NCBI GenBank assembly: GCA_935421135.1
Contig: OW285194.1
Span: 14,407,376 to 14,471,375, forward strand
Direction of reading: 5' to 3'
DNA: 64,000 nucleotides
Source of the DNA: Bugulina stolonifera
Taxonomy: Eukaryota; Bryozoa; Gymnolaemata; Cheilostomatida; Bugulidae
Shown: piece by piece, positions 23,047-57,779 of the stretch
Layout of the letters: each line of letters begins with the position of its first letter
How positions within the stretch are numbered: position 1 is the stretch's first letter
Program-made: the position numbers and the translations under genes
Notes under the pieces: generated by a model
Databases searched by the model: none
The model's input: the letters and a program-made list of their open reading frames with translations, nothing else
What the model was told of the DNA's origin: nothing

Positions 23047-26039
23047 TTATCTGCCCTCATTTAATCTCTTTAGTTTATCTTTGAGTGTCTCAGGTTTATC
23101 TCTTTCTGGTTCCAGAAATCTGTATTCTCTGATTGTTGGCAAGACATCTGGTCCAACCAGTAGAGTTATTACCTTCTGATCATCTTGGCCCTGGTACAGC
23201 ATCTCACCTGTAAACTCTACGAGTTTCCACCTCCTGGCTCTCAGTAGAATCCCAGCTACCTGCAGGTACAATAAGCATGAGCTCAGGCTATTATAAAGCA
23301 TTATGTAAACTCCCTACTTGTAGCAAGAACTTAGCTTTTTGGACCACTAATTTGGGTTGGGTGGGAGTGAGAACCCCAGTGCTAAAGTTTACATTGAAAA
23401 GGTTTACAATGTACAGTATATAATAATGCTAAGCCTAGTATGATATACAGTGTACAATGTAGAGCAATTGACTCCAGGATATGAGAGAGGCCTGTGCCAC
23501 TGCTCATACACCTGTCCCTGGTTATTAACCATGTCACCATGAAGACTTGGAGATCAGCGTTAGGGATGTCACCGGTCTGTCATGGTGCCGGTAAGCACCA
23601 TCACTCACTAATTATTATTATTATTGCTATTCTTATTTTTATTGCTGTGTAATTTGTCAGGATTTCTTAAATTTTGCTAAAGTTAATTATGTGACCTTTT
23701 GGAGATGAACGCCATCTGTATTTGGAGTTTCACAGCACAGCTGGTCGTTTCAGATATAAAACATTCAACTAATAATACGATAATATGTATGAGTATAAAC
23801 ATGTGACCCCTAATTGACATAATCTCAGTTTGTCAGTTTAACCTATAGCTGTTACATCTGGGTAAAAGGTAAACTATCCCCCTGGGAGAATATGAGACCT
23901 GGCAGCGTGGGTCGTGGTAAAAGTATGTAAATTAATTTGACATTAAAACAGATCACTTAAAATACTCTCACCAAGTCAAACACACCTGTGGCCTTAATTA
24001 CTATGATTAAAACTTTATTTTTATTTAATTATTTTACTTTAGGAAAACAGATTCCTCATGTGATGAGCATCCGCAAAATCATAAAATTACTAAGAATACT
24101 GGTGTCATGTAACAGTTGCTCTCAGTGGGTTCTCTTTTATCACACCAGCAGCTATAGCTACTAGATTGTAGACTATAAATAGTACGTTGCATAGGATTCT
24201 AAGAAAATGTTGGAAGGTATCATGTATAGTGTCTGGTACAGAGTGTAGGTTGTCTGAGTCAGCACCTGGCTGGTGCAACCTGGCTACTCCAGGTCTGCCG
24301 TTACACAGTCTACCAGTCAGTGGCCCTGGTACATCTTATTACTATCATAAGTTGGTTCACAGAACTGTACAAAGTGTGAGCCGGGTAGAGGCATCAGTTG
24401 AGAAGGTCTAGTTGATCACGTTATTCTATTCATGTCAATTTCAAATAGGGGAAAACTATTATATGGTGCATATTAATTATCTGAAGTGTCTACATTTATC
24501 ATGATTTCATAATTTATTCGTATTCTTTTTATGGCATTTGTGTCTAGATTAATAATTAAAAAATTCTAGTGATTTCCAAAAATTAATTTGGCACTTCAGT
24601 TTATTCAATAATGTAAGGCCAGCGTAGCCCAAGGGTCATGCACAAATAACTTTCATTGGAAGGGGTGCTTCTGTCTGTCCTACCTTGTTCGATATAGCCG
24701 TATAGTAGTTGAATAACCTGCCAAAGGTAACTCTCACTATGTTAGGATTTGTCCTATCTTGCTCACCAATGCCTCTTATTACACTGACTAAAGTTGACAC
24801 TTCGTTATTGATGTGCTGTGAGGCCTTGATTGCTCTTTGTTCAGTCAGCGACCCTGAACCACAAAACAGAAAGGCCATTCTAAACTAAGGACTAGTCACA
24901 CGACAACAAATTCTAATCGGGCTTCAAATGAACCAGAGTGTTCTCTGTAGGTATATCCGCAAAACGGTGCCTTCGCCAAGCTAACAACACTGTAAAATTT
25001 CTCCATCGTCTCTTATTTTTGTAGAGCATACAATCATGTCAGATGAAATAAATCGGCCAATAGGAGCAGTATTGTAATTATTGTATTTGGATTCTAATCT
25101 ATAAGCTATCTCACGCATGAGATTCAAATATGAAGTTGTCCTCTTTCTTCGTGGAAGAAGTGTGAGGAGACAACTTTTAACTATAAGAAGTTAATACCAG
25201 TGACTTCTTTTATACTCCGCTTACCTTCTGGCGGCCTGCCATATGTATCATCTTTGTTATTGAAGTCAATAAAGTGGCTAGCCTTCCCATCCCAAGACTG
25301 AGTCGCTGCTTTGTTTATTCCAAGGGCTCGAGTCGGTTGACTAGGGTTATCAGAAGGAGGCTGCGGTAGAGGATCAGGATATATACTGGGTTTAGGTCGA
25401 TTGTTGGCTGCTTGTAGTTCACCTTCTTTGCATGATCTATAAACAACATTTAGATATTATTTTAGTAGCTAGTATACAAGTACATGTTGATAAACAATAG
25501 AATAAACAAGTCTATGCTGTACAGATATTAGCCTCAGCTCTGGGGAAATTTGCATGAGGATTGGTGCACCGTAGACCCTAGTAAAATTCATGCAAAGATG
25601 CTATGATTGGTTAGCAATTTCAAATGCCACTATATCCTTGTAGAGTTGAGCTTACCTCTGGACTATTTTACAAGATTGCAAAATATTTCGTGCACATTAC
25701 TGCGAGGAACATTGAAATACATTTTACCTTGCCATGATGAACATTTGCTAACTAGTTTCCAAATCTTGATCAACTTGAATTATCTGTTAGCAATATTTTA
25801 CTTGGAAATTTATTTCAAAATTTGCTAAAACAGATTTGCTACATACAGTATTACAGATCTATGATTTATCTCTCTCAACCTCAAAATGTGACAATGTTTG
25901 TCTAATTCATAATTTTGCTAATTCACATATTATTTTTGGTAAACATATCTTGTCAAGCTATAGCCAGTTGTAGTTGAATGAACATGACAAATAGATAGTA
26001 CAAACTACATTGTTAGACTCACCCTCTCTCTGAAGCCAT
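23047..26039 (-). CDS. STARS/ABRA-like protein with C-terminal Costars domain (203 aa)
   Basis: Four coding exons on the minus strand: 26039-26023, 25436-25225, 24853-24684, 23259-23047 (612 nt with stop), joined by GT-AG introns of phases 2, 1 and 0. After an N-terminal Pro/Asn-rich part, residues about 60-85 carry FIDFNNKDDTYGRPPEG, and residues about 90-168 match the Costars fold: HINNEVSTLVSVIRGIG, VTFGRLFNYYTAISNKVAGI, then WKLVEFTGEMLYQGQDD and VITLLV. In vertebrates this domain ends ABRA (STARS), an actin-binding activator of Rho/SRF signalling, and makes up the small protein ABRACL. Here about 35 charged residues follow the domain, and the long N-terminal region of vertebrate ABRA is absent. 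An actin-cytoskeletal role is inferred from family. The five-codon first exon is supported by strict phase match and a GTGAGT donor. Confidence 0.88.
25133..25177. mobile_element. Foldback MITE copy in STARS-like gene intron
   Basis: GAAGTTGTCCTCTTTC pairs with a rightward GAGACAACTTTT arm. ATAAGCTAT lies about 30 nt to the left, matching the internal motif of the TGAGCACT family. It sits in the intron just upstream of the exon starting at 24853 (minus strand). Confidence 0.55.
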
Positions 26040-28540
26040 CGAGTAGTTATATGACGTTCACTTTTCAACTTTACAATAAGCATGCACCTTCAGGAGTCAC
26101 ACATGTTAAATAGTAGTCCAGGTGGAGAGCACACCTTACTCCAGTTTTACCTACTCCTATATTATATATACATAATCATCATACCTGCAGCCGTGTGCTA
26201 TAATTACATGTGAATGTATAATTATATCATTAGTACTGGTGCTAACTAACTAATATTCAATGTATGTAGTCAGTATAACACAGTGATCATTTTCCATACA
26301 TATTAGTATTATAGCTACATGATTATATTATTGGTACAATAATGACTACATATACATGCACATTGATAATTAATAGTGTAGGCTATATTACTACTCTGTA
26401 CTCTCATATATACATGTATACAGTGCACATTGTACATGATAATATGCATGTACATTTACTATGAACTCCTAGTATATGATTTGTGTAGCCTTGAGTCACA
26501 TGTGCAAAAACCTAAAATCAAACCTGGAAGTGAATTAACCTTAATTCAAAATTAAAAAGCCACGATTCAATGCATCTGTTACTTTATCAGCAAAGCGTGA
26601 CTTGGGTTTATCTAAGTTACTTGTAAATACTTGTATATACAACAGCTCTACTCTATCTACTATAAACATAACAATCACCTACACAGAGTGATTTCTAACT
26701 GCAAGTAGCTTACATAGTCATAGAATGTGTACTTATTTTATTATTAGGCACCAGTATCTTACACAACCTGAGTGTTATGTAAACAACTTAGACTGGAATC
26801 TAATCTATTGGAGCACAGTGTAATTTCAGTAATTTGTAGGATTACATGACAGACAGTGAGATAATTCTATGCATGACATAAGTAGTTTTTTTACCGAGCA
26901 CACAATTACATGTATGCATGTATGGCTAATATAATACACCCACATACAGTAGTAGTTCTGACGATTTCCAAGTAGTAATACATGTACATGACTTACTAGT
27001 AGTACGTCATGTACAGATATATTATGTACATGTAGTATTGTATACATGTAGTATCATATACAGTGCATATGCAGGATTTGTTTCCAATTGTTATGTAATA
27101 ACACCTATATACAGTGTATTATTTTACAAACTTGACCTGAGCGCTCTATGACTTACAACTCTTTGGGAAATTGCAGTTGGATCAAGTTTGTACATGTACA
27201 GTATAATGAAATATACATGTTATTACAGTTGGGTTGATTAAATTCCTCAAAGAGTTTTAAGTCATTTATAGTGCTCTGTGTCAAGTTTGTAAAATGTTTT
27301 GTTGAGTGGGGTAAAATTGTCCAAAAAGTTATATTATTAGATTATCATATTGTCATGGGTTAAATTTTGGTGGGTCAAATTGACGTACGAATTTTTACCA
27401 AGTTCCACTGATGAAAGTTAGGGAGATTCAGCTTTTGGGTAGAGGTGTTCATTTTGGATGGGGTACCAAAGTTTGGGTTGAAAATGAGGGAGTCCTCCGT
27501 GGAGCTAGGGAGACTTGGTAAGCCTGGTAATATGTAGTCTATGTGTGCTACTGCTATTATAATAGCTGGTGGGTATCATTGATAATTAATTGACACATTG
27601 TAATTTATGTGCTGCTAGCCTGGCATCCAAACCATTTCACTAATTTATGGACATACTGCAGTATGTCATTTGCTGCTAAGTTTCCACAGCTAATCACCAA
27701 CATAATTTCTTGGCTTTTTTGAGGGCTTGGAGCCCAGGCTAGCTGTTAGTATCACATGACATTAGCTAGCCTTTGCACCAATATACAATATGTAATTATC
27801 ACTCAATAAGCACACCTTTCAGCAACTATTATAGATATAATTACCTGTACCCATAGAGTTATAAGGAAATATAACTCTATACCTGTACTTGTAGACCTTG
27901 CATGGCACAACTGTGAAGTTGTCCACTCTCACCACGTTTATCTAGATTGGGAGAGGACAACTTCACATAATAGTCAGTAGCTTATAGAGTGCCCACAATT
28001 ATACAGGTAGACAGTATAGATAGACAGTAATCGTGCTGATACAAGTAATTACAGTAATGGGGAAAGATCAGTAATACTACGCTATGATGTGTTTGGGGTC
28101 ATAGAACTCATCATGGAAACTATTCAGATAATAGGTTCAAAGCATATACACATTATTTATAATATACATAACACATATACGCATTATTATTATACATATT
28201 ACACATATAAACACATTATTTATATACATATTACACACATTTGTTCAAGACATTGATGTAAGAAATACATGTCCGGTTCGACTATTGTTAGTGTTTGTGT
28301 GTTCCATAAATGATATACTTTACTTTAAAACATTTAAAACAAGAATCTGTTTTACTACTTTTGAAGTTACTATATCATTTGTATCTTTTATTTCATTAGA
28401 ATTGATTACAATCATTCAAACAAGTTATTCTAAATCTATCCACTTGTATCTTATTACATTAGAATTGATTGAAAATTGATCTAGTCGAACCTGGTCTGTA
28501 TGTTCCTCACCGCAGGCAGCATTTCAAACTAGAACTAAGA
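26040..28540. other. Divergent intergenic region, no gene seen
   Basis: This region separates the STARS-like gene (leftward) from the 471-aa secreted gene (rightward), so both promoters should lie here. I saw no clear TATA element. It holds a foldback MITE (about 27876-27995) and an imperfect tandem array of CACATTATTTATAATATACA-like units at about 28145-28235. The rest is AT-rich with many TACATGTA words. Confidence 0.5.
27876..27995. mobile_element. Foldback MITE copy
   Basis: The stem GAAGTTGTCCACTCTC (from 27915) pairs with GAGAGGACAACTTC (to 27964). The right end reads CAGTAGCTTATAGAGTGCCCA, the family terminus. The left terminus is diverged, so the left boundary is approximate. Confidence 0.6.
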
Positions 28541-31506
28541 ATGGCAAAGTGCCTATTCTTCTACTTGTTCAGCATCATAATTGGTGTCGGGTTGGCATCC
28601 AAAAAAACACAGTATGGTAAGCTTTTTATCTTAGACATTTATTTCTAAAAATAACCTAAAAGTTTCTGTTCTGTAGACGGATGTTGTGCTAGTGCTTTTG
28701 GGGTCATTTCCCTTGCCATTCTTTCATGAAAAAGTACATACTGTTTATCCTAGAAGTTGAAATATATAAAAACTGTGAGGCTAAATACTGCTGCTGCTGG
28801 TCAGTTTTATGCCTGTAAAGTCACTTTCAGGCAGTGAAAGTTTATCCTATGTAGACCCATAGCATCTGAGCCATGTATTCTCTGATATAGGATGGGGGGG
28901 GGGAGGGGGCGGGGCAGGCAAGGAGAGATTCAGCTAAAGTAGAAAGTCAATAGGACTACTCATTTCTATGGTGCCAACTGATATTTTGGTGGCTAATACC
29001 TTGTAGAAGACATTGAGGAGAAGGCTGACTACTTTGAGCGAGAAACCAATGTGACGACTGTCATAGGTGGGCTTCAGCATGTGCGGGACGTGTGTTTGAA
29101 CTCATCCGATGCAGACGTTTTTATTATCAGCCATACTGCGATAGATGGACGTGGTTCAATTATCTCTTTTGACTTGAAATCCCGGAAGCACTATGGTAAG
29201 GTCTTTAGGAAATGATTTGTAGTTGTAGTAGTAGTAACTTCGATATATCTGGATAGTAGGTATTTAGGGTTACCTCCCCTTACACTGGCTTTTTACTAGT
29301 AGATCACAGGCTGGCTCTTTACTAGTAGATCACAGGTATAACAGTCATAAATGTGAACACCCAATCTAGAGTAATCAGTGAACCATGTGTAGGCCGTAGG
29401 GTAAACCTTGAACCGATACAGTGTGTCTTACCTACGTATTAGTCCCATTCCCAAATTCATAGATTCTGTCGACGTTGTGCAATACGGAATTGGACTCAAA
29501 TCATAAATTAATATTTTGCTGTAGCATTACAGTACTGGATGCATGGTTGCTAGATTTATATCACTTCACATATCACATGTGGTATAATTGTATACATCCA
29601 CAAGGGCCGAACTGTAACACTGAAATGTTTAGTAGTTGTCTTCTCTCCATAGCTTCATTATTTGCATCCAATGACATCAACTTCAATTGGAGTTCATGCT
29701 GCAAATAAAAACAAAGATAATTTTTTTTCTATATCCAAAGTAAATTTTTGTGATGTTCATTATTTTTTAATGTTTAATGTTGTGGATTTGTTAACCGTTA
29801 ACAGAATTAGTTGAGGTACGAGGCAATAATATTTAAAGTAAATAATTTTCTGTTGAAATCTCTCATTGAGGTGTATTGGCCATTAGAGCACTATGTATTG
29901 CTGCACAGTTGGTTACTTATACATGCATAGAGTAGTAATGCTTTCCCATTATTCTAGCGGTAGATTATCCTGAGTACGTGGCCGCAGCCCTGTCTCATGT
30001 TCCGTATGGCGCTGACTACAGACTCTACTACATGTATAGAGAAGGGTTTGATATTGAAGTCAAGTATAAACCACTTAATGGATGGGGTGATACTGTGGAC
30101 CTCCCGGAATTGTATGTAATTGCAGGCGAAGTAACAGCCCCGAAAGGAGAAACAATGGCCATGCTGTATGATCTGAAAAAGAAGTGGAATAAGATACTGA
30201 TTTCATTTTCACTACCAGAACGCACACGTATATGTAGTCTTACACTCACTCCTACTGAAATTAATGTTTGGAAATGTTATGAACTTATGGCAGTTGAAAT
30301 AATATTTCTAAGAGCATTTAACGGAAGATGGTTGCATGCCTTGTTTGCTAGTGAAGGTAAATGGTACATGACATCAACGTATTTTGAAATTGGAGAGAAT
30401 AACATTCCGTCTATCTACAATAAATCTGGTGGTTGTCTTCTCAATCTAAGTGGAGTCGTGGTTGTGGTCAGCGTCTCACCAATTTCCGCAACCTCTTTGT
30501 TAGTACTGACATACAACAAAAAGCTTGCTGTACTAACAAGCTCAAAGGAAATGATGATGCTGACTGTCCCTGGCAAAACTGCACAACTGACGAACATCCT
30601 AGCAAAGGAGGGAGGGGTAATCTTTGTCAGCTCAAGTGGAACAGAGGCTAGTGGCATCATGGTAGAATCCTTCATTTTGACAGAACAATACTGTCAAGCA
30701 GGTAAGAGCATAATAATATGACATTATATAGAGATAGCCCTAGAACCTGCAAGAATGATAACATGGGTAGGGGGCACCAACCTTATAATGCTCCTATGCA
30801 GCATTCCCCACCCCAAAAGTAGAAAAAATGCAGATCTGTTTAGATAATCGCTTCTTTCCTGGAATTAATAGCTGGAAGCAAAATCACTAAGTTTTATTGA
30901 GCACTAAGTGCACATAAAACTGATCATCATATAAAGTTGTTCTCTTTCAAGATTTGTTTTAGGAGAGGACAACTTCTGATTGTGATCAATAGTCTACCAA
31001 TGCCCAAGGTTGTGTGCTGTACTATTATATTTTTTCAGATAAACTACATGTATTTATACAACTAGCCCCGTATTAAATCTCTGTATTATTTCCTGCTAGC
31101 AAAGAGTCTAGGTGAAGGCTGCAGTTTCTCCGAGCCAGTGGCAGACAAGACTGAGAAACCGTCCGATTGGACAACCCAGAGAGCAGAAACCAATAATCAT
31201 CCATATAATGACGGCAAAGATAGAAACTCGATGGTGCTTAAATGTAGATTCGTGTCTGTAGACTTAGCTGATGGCTGCAGTAGTGCCTATGACACAAAGA
31301 TCTCTGCTGAATATGAGATGGCCAGAGGGGAGTGTGCGTATAAATGTGCTATGATTGATGCTTGTATGTTTATATGTTACAGTGAGACATTGAGTTACTG
31401 TGAGTTACATGTACAGCAAGTCGAATGTAGAGGAGATAACTCATTCTATACTTTCAATGCTCCAGTCGCTATGGATATGATCTGTTATAAGAAGTTTTCA
31501 GTATAA
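28541..31506 (+). CDS. Secreted protein of unknown family with Cys-rich C-terminus (471 aa)
   Basis: Four exons, 28541-28616, 29007-29195, 29958-30701 and 31100-31506 (1416 nt with stop), all introns phase 1 with GTAAG donors. The N-terminus MAKCLFFYLFSIIIGVGLA is a signal peptide followed by SKK. The large third exon encodes a region with few Cys, possible N-glycosylation sites (NKS, NLS; NVT in exon 2) and alternating hydrophobic stretches suggesting beta structure. Exon 4 encodes about 135 residues with ten Cys, including ECAYKCAMIDACMFICYS, which loosely recalls PAN/apple-type modules, though I cannot assign it. No transmembrane segment follows the leader. A polyadenylation signal AATAAA is at 31839-31844. 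Function unknown; extracellular location is inferred. Confidence 0.8.
30898..31006. mobile_element. Foldback MITE copy in intron 3 of the 471-aa secreted gene
   Basis: It starts TGAGCACT, has the stem AAGTTGTTCTCTTTC ... AGGAGAGGACAACTT, and ends with CAATAGTCTACCAATGCCCA. It lies wholly inside the intron 30702-31099. Confidence 0.65.
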
Positions 31507-33827
31507 TTGTACTCGTACCGATATCTATATTATGTATCGATATCACATATCACATACCGATATTACATAATATCATGTATCGATATTACATATCATGTAT
31601 CGATATTACATTTCATGTATTGTGTATCATGCCTGTGTTGTGATATAGTGTCTAACCATTGGCAAGTTGCCAAAGTACATGTATTTGTATGATTGTGCTA
31701 CAGCCTATTTCACAGTCTCCAAAATAGTTCCTCCTATGCTGAAACTTGGTCAGCAATTCCAGTTTTGCAGAGTATGGTATTAAAAGTTATATAATGATAC
31801 ATGGATACTAAATTAGGTGTATTTGTGGTTGTAATGCTAATAAAAGGGTGTTTTTGGCATCTGCAATGTCCATGTATTTTAGTAAAACTCAAGACAGAAA
31901 TGGCGTGGTTATAAAAGTATGTGCAAAAAAGGCTAGAAATTATGCACTATTTTTGAAGTTTATATAATATATAACTATATATACACAGTAAATTCATGAT
32001 GATATCAATCGAACTGATATTCCTATACATTGCAAGTTCATTGAAAATAAAATAAGTGTTTAAAAACATTTTCCTGTGCTAATTTTATAAATCTATGTAA
32101 CTATGAAATTTCATTTCAAAAGAACAAGTTAGTCTTAGTTGACCATTTGTTGTAAGTAAAGTATACTTGAACAAGGAATTGATCATATTTTGCCTATATT
32201 GACAGTTTAACTCATAGAGTCAGCACTAGCTGATACCAGATACCCCGATGTTTCACAAACTTTAAAAACTTAGTAAGTTACTCATGGACAACAGTGCTAA
32301 ATAGAGTTGTACAAGCTCGCTCAATTACTTGGCCGATACATTGTAGTTCAAATAAACAATGCAGGTCTGCCTATATGTGCTGTATAAATTATAGTGAAGA
32401 AGTAGAAGACTAAGCACCAGAATGTGCAATTTGCAATGTGAGTAGGAGTTATTCAATGTCATGTACATGTAGATGTTGTGTATGTACATAGGGTGACACA
32501 CCATGCATGAATGTGTACTTTTTCTTGCACTCTTGGTTGCAGTCATATCCAGTGAGCGATTGGACAATTCCAATATTGTGCTATATATGTGGAAAACCAA
32601 TAATTTATTCAAATAAACTTTCCATCTCATCAGTTTTGCATACAATGTTAATTTCTACTTGATGCAACACTTCTTTTTGATATGGCAAATAAAATAATCC
32701 GAAGTTGTCTCCTTTCCCAGCAAGCTGCTATCGAAAATGATGTGAGCTGTTTTCACAGTGGGTAGATCAGACACAACGACTTCACTTTTTCTTTGACAGG
32801 GTAATTTCCGGTCCATAAATGGAAGCTATGAAATAAGTTGGCAGTTTAGATTCAGGTTGAAGAAAGATATGCTTTATAGATTGGTTTTGCATGATTTTCA
32901 GCCGAGGTAGGATGAAAACCCTGGTTCTATAGCGCGCTAGTTTATTGCTTTGAATGGCCATGTTTCTTCTCTTGCAGTCATCATCATTTGTTCATCTCAT
33001 CTGAGTTGTGAATTGGCTATCCCGAATAAAAGTAAATCAGCGATACGCTGTATTATTGACCTTTTCACTGTAGCACACTGTTAGTAATGAGGCATTCAAC
33101 TTGCACAATTCGTGATAATAGAATGTTCTATCAACGACGAGTGAGTAACGACGAGTGAGTCGTTGGTTTGTGATTTATTTTTATTTTATTTTTAATTTAA
33201 ATTTCTAAATTTGAATTTCTTTGATTTAATTAATTTTTAATTTTGATTTTTGCTTATAACGTGTTGTCCTGCATGCGGTGTAAAATATCATGGGTCTACT
33301 GTATCGATACATAGATGGAAAACTTGCTATGGTTGGGTCAAATAAATTAAAATTTAACTGTAATATTAATATATAGGCCCTATTAATATTAATATCACGG
33401 ATCTTACTGACATGTTAGTTTTTTCACTTTGACTTTCACTTTGAAAACGCAGAGGCCTAAGATCTTTTTTGTTTTTTAAATTAAATCGGCTACTTTTACT
33501 GACTACAATAGATATCATGTAGCATAGGACCTGCTGCAAAATGCTATAAGAAGTTTATAGTATTCATTAATACTGAAATACTCAACAGGTGACATTACCT
33601 AGCCAACTATTATAAACGTAGATTGAATCAGGTTTAGGAAAGGACAGAAATTTGAGCAAAGATGAGCACTGTTTTAATTAGGCATATGTCTAAGCAGTTC
33701 TATTTATAGGCTGCGACCACATAATTACACATATACACATCAGTGATGAGAATTTTCAGTATCTTCTGTGTCTGGATTTGGATTTCAATATATACTTCTA
33801 TAGAAAGTGATGCCAACTGTACCAAGC
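31507..33827. other. Intergenic between the 471-aa gene and HEATR5B
   Basis: The left end contains the 3' UTR of the 471-aa gene, with a small tandem repeat of ATCATGTATCGATATTACAT units at about 31535-31620 and AATAAA at 31839. The right end should hold the HEATR5B promoter and any non-coding first exon: a plausible 3' splice site (ACTTCTATAG) precedes the HEATR5B start region at 33803. No other gene was found. Confidence 0.5.
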
Positions 33828-57563
<23,736 letters not shown>

Positions 57564-57628
57564 CCAGGTCAGGTCTCTCAATAATTCTCATTTCATATTT
57601 ATGTACAATGTACATGTAATTGTTCCAA

Positions 57629-57634
57629 TTTATT
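57629..57634 (-). terminator. Polyadenylation signal of the 259-aa minus-strand gene
   Basis: TTTATT on the plus strand reads AATAAA on the minus strand, about 145 nt past the stop codon of the convergent gene. It lies inside the HEATR5B 3' UTR, so the two transcripts would overlap tail to tail. Confidence 0.5.
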
Positions 57635-57716
57635 TTCTACCGATATTACACTGAATGATCAAACAAACCGACTACTTAACAAGTGGCACATTTTACCTAA
57701 ATGTATTTTCTAGACT

Positions 57717-57722
57717 AATAAA
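57717..57722 (+). terminator. HEATR5B: Polyadenylation signal of HEATR5B
   Basis: AATAAA lies 154 nt after the HEATR5B stop codon. No better signal occurs earlier in the 3' flank. Confidence 0.65.
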
Positions 57723-57779
57723 ATTGAAGAATATTTATAGCTAGTCAACAGTTACTTTTGGGATCACAAAATAATGGTG

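Noticed and set aside
24187..24411. 74-codon plus-strand frame
   Set aside because: Antisense within an intron of the STARS-like gene, no recognisable product or splice context.
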